Of a stretch of 64,000 nt of DNA, positions 25,565 through 33,089 are shown in pieces. Under the pieces are notes generated by a model. The model was not told the DNA's origin. It was given only the letters and a program-made list of their open reading frames with translations, and searched no databases. This DNA is from Reyranella humidisoli. Lineage in GTDB: Bacteria; Pseudomonadota; Alphaproteobacteria; Reyranellales; Reyranellaceae. The translations under genes and the position numbers were made by a program. Each line of letters opens with the position of its first letter. Position 1 is the stretch's first letter. The stretch lies in assembly GCF_019039055.1 (NCBI RefSeq), contig NZ_JAHOPB010000003.1, forward strand, positions 186,001-250,000, written 5' to 3'.

Positions 25565-26506
25565 CTACTTGATTTCGCGCAGGTAGCTGTCGAGCGGAGG
25601 CGCCTGCCTGATCAGACCGCGCTTCACGAGAAACTCGGCAAAGGTGGCGTAGCGCGCGCGATCGAGCGCGGCGGGATCCGGAGCCAGCAGCGGTACCGTA
25701 TCCTTCCACGCCATCCGGTTGAGATCGTTGTCGAGATCCTTGCCGTACTTCGAGAAGCTGGCCCAGGCTTCTGTGGGATTGGCCGTCAGCCAGGTGGTGG
25801 CTTCGGCGAGCGCCGCGAGAAGCTTCTTCGTGCGGGCGGCGTCGACGGTCTCGCGCTTGGCCAGGATCACCAGCTCGTCATAGGCCGGCACGCCGTGCTT
25901 CTCGACCAGCCACATCCGGCCCTTTGCCTTGTTCAGTTCGAGGTCGTTCAGCTCGAAATTACGGAAGGCGCCGATGACGCCATCGACCTGTCGGCTCATC
26001 AGCGCGGTGGTGAGCGCGAAGTTGACGTTTACCAGGGTCACGTCCTTGAGCGTGAGGCCCGCGCTTTCCAGCATCGCCCCCAGCACGGCCTCCTCGAACC
26101 CCGAGACCGAGAAGCCGATCTTGCGGCCCTTGAAGTCGGCGATGGTCTTCACGGGTGAGTCCTCTAGCGCGACCAGCGAGTTGAGCGGCTGGGCCACCAG
26201 CACGCCGACGCGCACCAGCGGCAACCCTTCGGCTGCCAGCATCTGCAGTGTCGGCTGATAGGAGAGGGCATAGTCGGCCTGGCCGGCGGCGACCAGCTTG
26301 GGCGGCGCGTTGGGATCGGCCGGCGCGATCAGCTCGACGTCGAGGCCCTGCTTCCCGAACAGGCCGCGCTGCTTGGCGATAACCAGAGCGGCATGGTCTG
26401 GATTGACGAACCAGTCGAGCAGGATCCGTACCTTGTCCTGCGCGCTGGCCGGAAGGGCCAGGCAACACAAAGCGAGTACGGCGATCAGTCGGGTCACGAA
26501 GGGCAT
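25565..26506 (-). CDS. thiY: ThiY-type substrate-binding protein of a pyrimidine/thiamine-precursor transporter
   Basis: A 313-residue periplasmic protein of the NMT1/THI5-like type. A Sec signal peptide (RLIAVLALCCLALPASAQ) precedes KVRILLDWFVNPDHAALVIAKQRG, the typical start of the HMP/FAMP binding group. LIAPADPNAPPKLVAAGQADYALSY also fits. It is the last gene of the riboswitch-controlled transporter operon, with the permease stop overlapping the upstream region by a few bases. It should bind a pyrimidine precursor of thiamine, by analogy; the ligand is not proven by sequence. Confidence 0.88.
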   Translation of the reverse strand: MPFVTRLIAVLALCCLALPASAQDKVRILLDWFVNPDHAALVIAKQRGLFGKQGLDVELIAPADPNAPPKLVAAGQADYALSYQPTLQMLAAEGLPLVRVGVLVAQPLNSLVALEDSPVKTIADFKGRKIGFSVSGFEEAVLGAMLESAGLTLKDVTLVNVNFALTTALMSRQVDGVIGAFRNFELNDLELNKAKGRMWLVEKHGVPAYDELVILAKRETVDAARTKKLLAALAEATTWLTANPTEAWASFSKYGKDLDNDLNRMAWKDTVPLLAPDPAALDRARYATFAEFLVKRGLIRQAPPLDSYLREIK

Positions 26507-26508
26507 GG

Positions 26509-27246
26509 TCAGTCTCCTTGAAAGGGTTGCCAGGGCACGAGCCGTCGCGCCAGCCGGTCCGTCGCAACGTACAGAGCGAGTCCGAGCAGGCAGAGGATGA
26601 AGAGGGCAGCGAAGGCGAGCGGCGTCTGGCCGCGCGCGAGCGACTGCGTCATGAGGAAACCGAGGCCGGCGCTGGCGCCGACCCATTCGCCGATCACCGC
26701 GCCGATCGGCGCCACGGCGGCGGCGATTCGCGCGCCCGAGGCGAAGGCGGGCAGGGCGGCCGGCAGCCGGATCTGCAGGAGGATGGCGCGCGGCGAGGCG
26801 TCCATCGTTCGCGCCAGTTCGAGCCAGCCCGGATCGGTCCGGCGCAATCCGTCATATAGGCTGCTGACCACGGGAAAGAAGATCACGAGGGCGGCCATCG
26901 CGACCTTGGAGGCCATGCCGTAGCCCAGCCAGAGGACGAGCAGCGGCGCGACCGCGATCACGGGCACGGCCTGCGAGACGATCACCAGCGGCAGCGCCCA
27001 CCGTCGCCAGCCAGCCGACGCGGCGAACAGCACTGCAAGGGCGGCGCCCAGGAACAGGCCGAGCGCCAGACCGAGGATCATCTCGGCCGCCGTCCATGCG
27101 GCCTGCTCGATCAGCAGTTCGCGGCGGTCGATCAGCACGACGGCGACACGCGAGGGCGGTGGCAGGATGTACGGCGGCACCCCGGTCAGCCAGACCAGCA
27201 GTTCCCACGCGACCAGCAATCCGAGGGCGGTGATCAGTGGTCTCAC
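26509..27246 (-). CDS. thiX: ThiX-type ABC permease
   Basis: A 245-residue inner-membrane permease with about six hydrophobic segments, beginning with LITALGLLVAWELLVWL. The EAA-like cytoplasmic loop is LARTMDASPRAILLQIRLPAALP. The GTG start at 27246 overlaps the ATPase stop (GTGA), so translation is coupled. It belongs to the SsuC/TauC type of permeases, of which ThiX is one branch. It follows thiZ and precedes thiY. Confidence 0.87.
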   Translation of the reverse strand: MRPLITALGLLVAWELLVWLTGVPPYILPPPSRVAVVLIDRRELLIEQAAWTAAEMILGLALGLFLGAALAVLFAASAGWRRWALPLVIVSQAVPVIAVAPLLVLWLGYGMASKVAMAALVIFFPVVSSLYDGLRRTDPGWLELARTMDASPRAILLQIRLPAALPAFASGARIAAAVAPIGAVIGEWVGASAGLGFLMTQSLARGQTPLAFAALFILCLLGLALYVATDRLARRLVPWQPFQGD

Positions 27247-27950
27247 GAGCCGCGCCTCAATTCCTGGATCAGCCGTGCCTGGAGGGCGAGCAGTTCCGGA
27301 TCGGCGGGATCGCGCGGCACCGCGCCCACCGGTGCGATGAGCGGACCGGAGGCGAGGGGATTGCCGGACAGCACGCGGATCTCGTGACCCATGCGCAGCG
27401 CTTCCAGCGGATCGTGCGTTACCATCACGACCGTGCGGCCCTCGAGGAGCCTGGCGGCGAGGTCCTGCAGGTCGAAGCGCGTGACGGCGTCGAGATGGCC
27501 GAACGGTTCGTCCATCAGGACGATCCGCCGGTCTTCGCAAAGCGTGCGGGCAAGGGCCGCGCGTTGGCGCATGCCGCCGGAGAGGGTCTGCGGAAGGGCA
27601 TCGAGACGGTCACCCAGGCCGACCTCCGCGAGCAACGATCGGGCGCGCGGTTCGGCGGAGCGGCGCGCGGTCTCGTCGCGGCGCAGTCGATGGCCAAGCA
27701 GCACGTTGTCGAGCACCGACAGCCATGGCAGCAACAGGTCGCGCTGGGCCATGTAGGCCACCGGCCCGGCCGGCGCGGTGCCCGGCAGCAGCCCGGCAAG
27801 ATGACGAAGCAGGGAGGTCTTGCCGACGCCGCTGCGGCCCAGCAGGCAGGTCGTGCAGCCGGCCGCGAAGTCGAGCGACAGGTTCTCCGCCACGACATGG
27901 CCGTCGAGAACGATGTGCGCCGAACGCACGGAGAGGGCAGGAGAAGACAT
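27243..27950 (-). CDS. thiZ: ThiZ-type ABC ATP-binding protein
   Basis: A 235-residue ATPase. Walker A is GRSGVGKTS, the Q-loop YMAQRDLLLPW, the signature LSGGMRQRAALART and Walker B VLMDEPFGHLD, with the switch His in VTHDPLEAL. YMAQRDLLLPW is characteristic of the thiamine-precursor and taurine/nitrate class. It is the first gene of the operon and its start is only about 13 bases from the end of the TPP riboswitch, so translation would be switched by the sensor. Confidence 0.9.
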   Translation of the reverse strand: MSSPALSVRSAHIVLDGHVVAENLSLDFAAGCTTCLLGRSGVGKTSLLRHLAGLLPGTAPAGPVAYMAQRDLLLPWLSVLDNVLLGHRLRRDETARRSAEPRARSLLAEVGLGDRLDALPQTLSGGMRQRAALARTLCEDRRIVLMDEPFGHLDAVTRFDLQDLAARLLEGRTVVMVTHDPLEALRMGHEIRVLSGNPLASGPLIAPVGAVPRDPADPELLALQARLIQELRRGS

Positions 27951-27962
27951 TGACGAGCCACC

Positions 27963-28040
27963 AGTCCCTACGCCGGCATTAACCGGATCAGGTTCGGGGT
28001 CGTCCTTCCGGACCTCTCAGCCGCGCGGCGCGGCTCCCCC
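27963..28040 (-). promoter_or_regulatory. TPP riboswitch (THI element)
   Basis: On the minus strand the segment contains the conserved blocks CTGAGA, then ACCCCGAACCTGATC, then CCGGTTAATGCCGGCGTAGG, in the order and spacing of the THI box, with a GGGGGAGCC at its 5' end. It ends about 13 bases before the thiZ start, so it most likely controls translation by hiding the ribosome site. It explains why the transporter is assigned to thiamine precursors. Confidence 0.93.
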
Positions 28041-28125
28041 CGATGAGCGGACGCCACTATGGTCAGGCGTCTCCCTTCACGCAAGCGTCATCGGTTTGAC
28101 GAAATCGCCGTCCACGCTCTATGCC

Positions 28126-28626
28126 ATGGGTATGGTTCAAGCAGTTTCCAAGTCGCCGCTCGGTCGGCGTCTTTTCCTCGCGGCGCCGTTCGTGCTGGCC
28201 GGCGGGCTTGCGCAGGCGCAACAGGGCGGTAGCGATGTCCACTTCAAGCGCTCGTCGCTCGTGGTGGTGTCCGGCGGCCGGGACATCAAGTTCGACGTCG
28301 ATCTGGCGCTGGACGATACGCAGCGGGCGCGCGGCCTGATGTTCCGCGAGAAGCTCGGGCCCTACGAGGGCATGCTGTTCGATTTCTACAAGGAAGCGCC
28401 GGTCAGCTTCTGGATGAAGAACACGCTGATCCCGCTCGACATGATCTTCATTGCCGCCGATGGCACGATCAAGTCGATCCATGCCAATGCCGTGCCGCAT
28501 TCGACTGAGACGATTCCCAGCCAGTTCCCCGTGCGCGCCGTCCTCGAAATCAACGGTGGCAGCGCCAAGCTCCTGGGCATCAAGCCGGGCGACAAGGTCC
28601 TCCACCCGATCTTTGGCAACGCCTAG
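28126..28626 (+). CDS. DUF192 family exported protein
   Basis: A 166-residue protein with a signal peptide (RRLFLAAPFVLAGGLAQAQ). The domain pattern is RARGLMFREKLGPYEGMLFDF, then FWMKNTLIPLDMIFI, and KSIHANAVPHS with VLEINGGSAKLLGIKPGD, all characteristic of DUF192. The molecular function of this family is unknown. Two in-frame ATG codons lie close together (28126 and 28132); no clear ribosome site separates them. It lies divergently 85 bases from the TPP riboswitch and convergently 8 bases from the methyltransferase gene. Confidence 0.87.
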   Translation: MGMVQAVSKSPLGRRLFLAAPFVLAGGLAQAQQGGSDVHFKRSSLVVVSGGRDIKFDVDLALDDTQRARGLMFREKLGPYEGMLFDFYKEAPVSFWMKNTLIPLDMIFIAADGTIKSIHANAVPHSTETIPSQFPVRAVLEINGGSAKLLGIKPGDKVLHPIFGNA

Positions 28627-28634
28627 CGCCTGGT

Positions 28635-29294
28635 TCAGCGCTTAAACGCGCAGCTCATGCCGTCGCCGACGGCCAGCAGGGCGATGTCGACTCTCTGGTC
28701 GGTCTTGAGCTTGGCATTGAGGGCGCGGAGCGCCTGCGTATCTCGATCGACGTCGGTGGGATCGGCGACCGAACCGCCCCACAGGACATTGTCGATCAGC
28801 ACCAGGCCGCCTTTTCGCACCAGTTTCAGGCAGCGCTCGTAGTAGGCGTCGTACTCGTCCTTGTTGGCGTCGATGAAGGCGAGGTCGAGCTGGCCGGTCA
28901 GCCCCTGGGCCAGCAGCCAGTCGAGCGTGGCGAGCGCCGGTCCGATCGTGAGTTCGATGCGGCTCTCGACGCCGGCTTCCTTCCAGTAACGACGCGCGAC
29001 CTTCGTGTAGTCGGCGCTGACATCGCAGCACCAGAGCTTGCCGTCTGACGGCAGCGCCTCGGCGATGCATAGCGAGGAGTAGCCGGTGAAGGTACCGACC
29101 TCGACGGCACGCCGGGCGCCGATCGTTCGGGCGAGCAGGCCGATCTGCTGGCCCTGATGGGCCGATATCTGCATGCCGGCGCGGGGCAGGGTCGCCGTCT
29201 CCTCGCGCAGCCGGCGGCGCAGCGGCGGCTCGCGCAGCCAGTTGATATCGACATAGTCGCTCAAGGCACCGTCGATTCTCGGCCAGCTCTTCAT
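28635..29294 (-). CDS. O-methyltransferase, catechol/caffeoyl-CoA type
   Basis: A 219-residue SAM-dependent O-methyltransferase of the Methyltransf_3 group. AVEVGTFTGYSSLCIAEAL is motif I, LWCCDVSADYTKVARRYW follows, and DLAFIDANKDEYDAYYERC contains the Asp/Asn metal ligands of caffeoyl-CoA and catechol methyltransferases. GGLVLIDNVLWGGSVADP is also conserved. It methylates a catechol-like hydroxyl; the substrate is unknown. It is divergent from the formate-tetrahydrofolate ligase gene, 72 bases away. Confidence 0.9.
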   Translation of the reverse strand: MKSWPRIDGALSDYVDINWLREPPLRRRLREETATLPRAGMQISAHQGQQIGLLARTIGARRAVEVGTFTGYSSLCIAEALPSDGKLWCCDVSADYTKVARRYWKEAGVESRIELTIGPALATLDWLLAQGLTGQLDLAFIDANKDEYDAYYERCLKLVRKGGLVLIDNVLWGGSVADPTDVDRDTQALRALNAKLKTDQRVDIALLAVGDGMSCAFKR

Positions 29295-29366
29295 GCTCTC
29301 TCCTGTTGGCTCGCCACTCCAGTCTCGCTACGGTCGCCCCCCTGAATTGGAGTGGTGGGAGCGGGT

Positions 29367-31034
29367 ATGTCGGATATCGAGATCGCACGGCGCGCAATCA
29401 AGAAGCCAATGAAGGAAGTCGCCAGCCGCCTCGGCATTCCGGAAGATGCACTTGAACCCTATGGTCGCGACAAGGCGAAGCTCGACGGCGACTATGTGAA
29501 GTCGCTCGGGAACCACAAGCAAGGCCACCTGATCCTCGTGACGGCGATCAACCCGACCAAGGCCGGCGAGGGCAAGACCACGACCACGATCGGCCTCGGT
29601 GACGCGCTCGCCCGCATCGGCAAGAAGACGGCCATCGCATTGCGCGAGCCCAGCCTCGGCCCGTGCTTCGGCCAGAAGGGCGGCGCCACCGGCGGCGGCC
29701 AGGCGCAGATCGTGCCGATGGCCGACATCAACCTGCATTTCACCGGTGACTTCCACGCGATCACGACGGCGCACAACCTGCTGGCGGCGATGCTCGACAA
29801 CCATATCTACTGGGGCAACGCGCTGGGCATCGACGCCCGCCGCGTGTTCTGGCCCCGGGTGCTCGACATGAACGACCGCGCGCTGCGCGACACGGTCGTC
29901 AGCCTGGGCGGCGTCGCCAACGGTTTCCCGCGACAGGCGCGCTTCGACATCACGACGGCCTCGGAAGTGATGGCGATCCTATGCCTGGCCAACGACCTCG
30001 AGGACCTCGAGCAGCGGCTGGCGCGAATCGTCGTCGCCGAGACCCGCGAGGGCAAGCCGGTCACCGCCGGCGACCTCAAGGCGGCCGGCGCCATGGCCGC
30101 CGTTCTGAAGGATGCAGCCAAGCCCAATCTCGTGCAGACGCTGGAGAACAATCCGGTCCTGATCCATGGCGGCCCGTTCGCCAACATCGCGCACGGCTGC
30201 AACTCCGTGATCGCCACGCGCGCAGCTCTGGCGCTGGGCGACTATGTCGTCACGGAAGCGGGCTTCGGCGCGGACCTGGGGGCGGAGAAGTTCCTCGACA
30301 TCAAGTGCCGCCAGGCCGGGCTGAAGCCCGAACTCGCCGTGGTCGTGGCCACCGTGCGCGCGCTCAAGCTGCACGGTGGTGCCGACGAGAAGGCGCTGGA
30401 GAAGGAGGACGTCGGCGCGGTCGAACGTGGCCTGCCGAACCTGTTGCGCCATGTCGAGAATCTGCGGAAGTTCGGCCTGCCCGTGCTGGTCGGCATCAAC
30501 CGCTTCCTGACCGACACGCCGGCCGAGCTGGAACTGATCGAGACCAAGTGCGCGGAGGCTGGCGCCAAGGCCTACCTGTGCGAGCATTGGGCCAAGGGCG
30601 GTGCGGGCGCCGAGGCACTGGCGCGTGCGGCAGTCGGGACCATCGACGAAGGCAAGGCCGCCTTCAGGCCGCTCTATGCGGACGAGCTGCCTCTGGCCGA
30701 GAAGATCGAGACCATTGCGACCGAGATCTATCGCGCGTCGGGCGTGTCCATCGCGGGGCCCGCGAAGCGGCGTCTCAAGGCGCTGGAGGCGGCGGGGTAC
30801 GGCAAGCTGCCGGTCTGCATCGCCAAGACGCAGTACAGCTTCGCCGCCGACCCCGAACTGCGCGGCGCGCCGACCGGACACGTGCTGCCGATCCGCGAAG
30901 TGCGTCTGTCGGCCGGTGCCGGCTTCGTGGTCGCGATGGCGGGCGAGATCATGAGCATGCCGGGCCTGCCGCGGGTGCCGGCGGCGGAGCGGATCCGCCT
31001 GACCGAGAATGGCGAAGTGGACGGGATTTTCTGA
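29367..31034 (+). CDS. fhs: Formate-tetrahydrofolate ligase
   Basis: A 555-residue enzyme that makes 10-formyl-tetrahydrofolate from formate, tetrahydrofolate and ATP. The P-loop is PTKAGEGKTTTT (63-74). REPSLGPCFGQKGGATGGG, NLHFTGDFHAITTAHNLLAA and EMLC-like segments are all conserved, and the length equals the family norm. The ATG at 29367 is chosen because the product then starts at the family's usual position; a GTG lies 15 bases upstream. It provides one-carbon units in methylotrophic or serine-cycle metabolism. The next gene starts two bases after its stop. Confidence 0.96.
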   Translation: MSDIEIARRAIKKPMKEVASRLGIPEDALEPYGRDKAKLDGDYVKSLGNHKQGHLILVTAINPTKAGEGKTTTTIGLGDALARIGKKTAIALREPSLGPCFGQKGGATGGGQAQIVPMADINLHFTGDFHAITTAHNLLAAMLDNHIYWGNALGIDARRVFWPRVLDMNDRALRDTVVSLGGVANGFPRQARFDITTASEVMAILCLANDLEDLEQRLARIVVAETREGKPVTAGDLKAAGAMAAVLKDAAKPNLVQTLENNPVLIHGGPFANIAHGCNSVIATRAALALGDYVVTEAGFGADLGAEKFLDIKCRQAGLKPELAVVVATVRALKLHGGADEKALEKEDVGAVERGLPNLLRHVENLRKFGLPVLVGINRFLTDTPAELELIETKCAEAGAKAYLCEHWAKGGAGAEALARAAVGTIDEGKAAFRPLYADELPLAEKIETIATEIYRASGVSIAGPAKRRLKALEAAGYGKLPVCIAKTQYSFAADPELRGAPTGHVLPIREVRLSAGAGFVVAMAGEIMSMPGLPRVPAAERIRLTENGEVDGIF

Positions 31035-31035
31035 G

Positions 31036-31929
31036 ATGCGCACCTATTCGTTCGTCACGGTCGACGTCTTCACCACCACGCGCTTCGGCGGCAATCCGCT
31101 CGCGGTCTTTCCCGATGCGCGTGGCATGAGCGACGCCGAGATGCAGTCGCTCGCAGCCGAGTTCAATCTGAGCGAAACGACGTTCGTGCTGCCGCCGGAG
31201 GATCCGGCGCACACCGCGCGGGTGCGCATCTTCACGCGCACGCGCGAGATGCCGTTCGCCGGCCATCCCAACGTCGGCACGGCCTATGTGCTGGCGCAGC
31301 AGGGCAGGGACAAAGGGGGCAAGCTCCTGTTCGAGGAACTGGCCGGCCTCGTCGAGATCGACGTCGAGCGCGACGCCTCGGGCATGCCGGTCGGCGCCAC
31401 CATCGCCGCGCCGCAGCCGCTGTCGCTGGGGCCGGAACTGCCGGTCGCGACGGTCGCTGCCTGCGCCAGCCTGCAGCCGGCCGACATCCGCGCCGGTGCC
31501 CACAAGCCCGTCGGCGCGTCGCTCGGCAATCCGTTCGTCATCGTTGAGGTCGAGCCCGCGGCTCTGTCACGGGCGACGCCGGATTTCCCGTCCTTCCGTC
31601 AGGCCCTGGAACAGACCCCGGCCCTCAACGGCCGGCTCGGCCTCTACCTCTATGCCCATGACGGGCCGGGCAGCGTTCAGGCCCGCATGTTCGCGCCGCT
31701 GGGCGGCACGATCGAGGATCCCGCGACGGGAAGCGCCGCTGGACCGCTCGGCGCGCTGCTCCTGTCGCTGACCAGCGAGCCGGAGCTGTGCCTCGACATT
31801 CATCAGGGCGTGGTCATGGGGCGCCCGAGCCTGCTGCGGGTCGTCGCGCGCCGCGCGGCGGATGGCATCCGGGCCACCATTGCCGGCCAGTGCGTACCGG
31901 TGCTGCGGGGCGAAGCCGAACTTGGCTAA
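31036..31929 (+). CDS. PhzF-family isomerase/epimerase-like protein
   Basis: A 297-residue PhzF-fold protein, related to diaminopimelate epimerase. TYSFVTVDVFTTTRFGGNPLAVFPDARG at its start, split by Glu in NLSETTFV (the catalytic acid) and MPFAGHPNVGTAYVL, are family hallmarks. EDPATGSAAGPLGALL in the C-terminal half completes the active-site signature. Enzymes of this fold isomerise or epimerise small molecules; the substrate is not shown. Placed two bases after fhs, it is probably in one operon. Its end overlaps by four bases the antisense stop of the DUF2237 gene. Confidence 0.88.
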   Translation: MRTYSFVTVDVFTTTRFGGNPLAVFPDARGMSDAEMQSLAAEFNLSETTFVLPPEDPAHTARVRIFTRTREMPFAGHPNVGTAYVLAQQGRDKGGKLLFEELAGLVEIDVERDASGMPVGATIAAPQPLSLGPELPVATVAACASLQPADIRAGAHKPVGASLGNPFVIVEVEPAALSRATPDFPSFRQALEQTPALNGRLGLYLYAHDGPGSVQARMFAPLGGTIEDPATGSAAGPLGALLLSLTSEPELCLDIHQGVVMGRPSLLRVVARRAADGIRATIAGQCVPVLRGEAELG

Positions 31930-32333
31930 TTCGGCCTGAAGGCGTGCTGTTTCAGGGCGGCGAGCGAGACCACCTGCAGCGTGACGGCGTGGGTGGCCTC
32001 CAGAACGACCTGGGGCGCCGCATTTGCGTCGTAGGCTTCCTTCCAGCGGCTGGCGCAGAGGCACCAGCGGTCGCCGGGATTGAGGCCGGGGAAGCCGTAT
32101 TGCGGCATCGGCGTGCTGAGGTCGTTGCCCCGGGATTTGGAGAAGGTGAGGAATTCGGCGGTCAGGACCACGCAAACCGTGTGCAGACCGAGATCCTCGG
32201 CGCCTGTGTTACAGCAGCCGTCGCGGTAGAATCCGGTAACCGGCCGGGTGGAGCAGGGCTTCAGCACGCCGCCGAGCACATTTATGGACGGGGCACGGCC
32301 CGGGCGGCCCTGCTCGGGCGTCTGATCGAACAT
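31926..32333 (-). CDS. DUF2237 family protein
   Basis: A 135-residue Cys-rich protein of unknown function. NVLGGVLKPCSTRPVTGFYR then DGCCNTGAEDLGLHTVCV, GNDLSTP and LNPGDRWCLCASRWKEA match the DUF2237 consensus very closely. Several of its Cys residues are conserved and may bind metal, but this is untested. It is convergent with the PhzF gene (four-base overlap) and its start is 83 bases from tRNA-Pro. Confidence 0.9.
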   Translation of the reverse strand: MFDQTPEQGRPGRAPSINVLGGVLKPCSTRPVTGFYRDGCCNTGAEDLGLHTVCVVLTAEFLTFSKSRGNDLSTPMPQYGFPGLNPGDRWCLCASRWKEAYDANAAPQVVLEATHAVTLQVVSLAALKQHAFRPN

Positions 32334-32416
32334 GGACCTATCGTAGCATCTGGAATTTGCCCTTTCGAGCGGAGAGGGCCGCTGGTAGAAACCCTCGCGT
32401 CATAGAGGTGTATCGG

Positions 32417-32493
32417 CGGGGCGTAGCGCAGTCTGGTAGCGCGTCTGCCTTGGGCGCAGAAGGTCGTCGGTTCGAATCCGGCCGCCCCGACCA
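32417..32493 (+). tRNA. tRNA-Pro (anticodon UGG)
   Basis: A 77-base cloverleaf including encoded CCA. The acceptor stem pairs CGGGGCG with CGCCCCG, the anticodon loop is CTTGGGC with UGG at positions 34-36, and the T arm is GTCGG-TTCGAAT-CCGGC. It reads CCN proline codons, mainly CCA/CCG. Confidence 0.95.
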
Positions 32494-32519
32494 CGCCCGA
32501 AAACGGAGTAGCGAGAGCC

Positions 32520-32822
32520 ATGCAGGTTCGCATCTTCAAGCCGGCCAAGACGGCCATGCAGTCCGGAACCGGCAATACCCATGAGTGGGTGCTGGAGCCG
32601 GAGCCGTCGCGCAAGGAGATCGACCCGTTGATGGGCTGGACGAGCTCGCGCAACACGATGCAGCAGGTCCGCCTGTTCTTCCCGACGCTGGAAGAAGCGA
32701 AGGCCCATGCCGAGAAGAACGGCTGGCAGTACACGGTCGAGCAGCCGCACAGCCGGCCGGTGCGGGCCAAGGCCTACGCCGACAATTTCGCCTACACTCG
32801 CGTCGGTCGCTGGACGCACTGA
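32520..32822 (+). CDS. NDUFS4-like NADH dehydrogenase accessory protein
   Basis: A 100-residue small protein matching the mitochondrial complex I 18-kDa subunit (NDUFS4) family. VRIFKPAKTAMQSG, then WVLEPEPSRKEIDPLMGWTSS and FPTLEEAKAHAEKNGWQY and SYADNF-like KAYADNFAYTRVGRW are conserved. Alphaproteobacteria are the only bacteria in which this subunit is common, which supports the placement of the organism. It lies between two tRNA genes, away from the nuo operon. Confidence 0.88.
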   Translation: MQVRIFKPAKTAMQSGTGNTHEWVLEPEPSRKEIDPLMGWTSSRNTMQQVRLFFPTLEEAKAHAEKNGWQYTVEQPHSRPVRAKAYADNFAYTRVGRWTH

Positions 32823-32856
32823 ATTGAATGCCGCTGGCATGGAATTGGAACGGCAG

Positions 32857-32933
32857 GCGCCCGTAGCTCAGGGGATCAGAGCAACCGCCTTCTAAGCGGT
32901 AGGTCGTTGGTTCGAATCCAACCGGGCGCGCCA
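32857..32933 (+). tRNA. tRNA-Arg (anticodon UCU)
   Basis: A 77-base cloverleaf including CCA. The acceptor stem pairs GCGCCCG with CGGGCGC, and the anticodon loop CTTCTAA carries UCU. The T arm is GTTGG-TTCGAAT-CCAAC. It reads AGA/AGG, rare codons in this high-GC genome. Confidence 0.95.
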
Positions 32934-33005
32934 TTCTTTCGAAAATCAATTGCAGTCGGTGTGTCACTCTCTTGCACGGCTGATTCCCTCCAAGAGGTGC
33001 GATTC

Positions 33006-33036
33006 ATTATCAGTGCCATTTTCTTTGCATGATAAT
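33006..33036. promoter_or_regulatory. Possible iron-regulator site upstream of the TonB receptor
   Basis: An inverted ATTATC ... GATAAT pair (33006-33011 and 33031-33036), with 19 bases between, lies about 55 bases before the receptor start. GATAAT is the half-site unit of E. coli-type Fur boxes. Alphaproteobacteria may use Irr or RirA instead, and the spacing is not standard, so this is only a candidate. Confidence 0.25.
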
Positions 33037-33046
33037 AACTCGCATT

Positions 33047-33064
33047 CTCCCCAATTGAGGGGAG
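33047..33064 (+). repeat. Short 5' leader hairpin before the TonB receptor
   Basis: CTCCCC at 33047-33052 and GGGGAG at 33059-33064 form a six-base stem with an AATTGA loop, placed about 25 bases before the receptor start. It could affect the leader mRNA; no known motif is matched. Confidence 0.35.
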
Positions 33065-33089
33065 GTGAGTTTGCTTCTGGGGAGAAGAC

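Noticed and set aside
32417..32933. tRNA-linked integration site (att)
   Set aside because: No integrase and no direct repeat of either tRNA 3' end was seen nearby.
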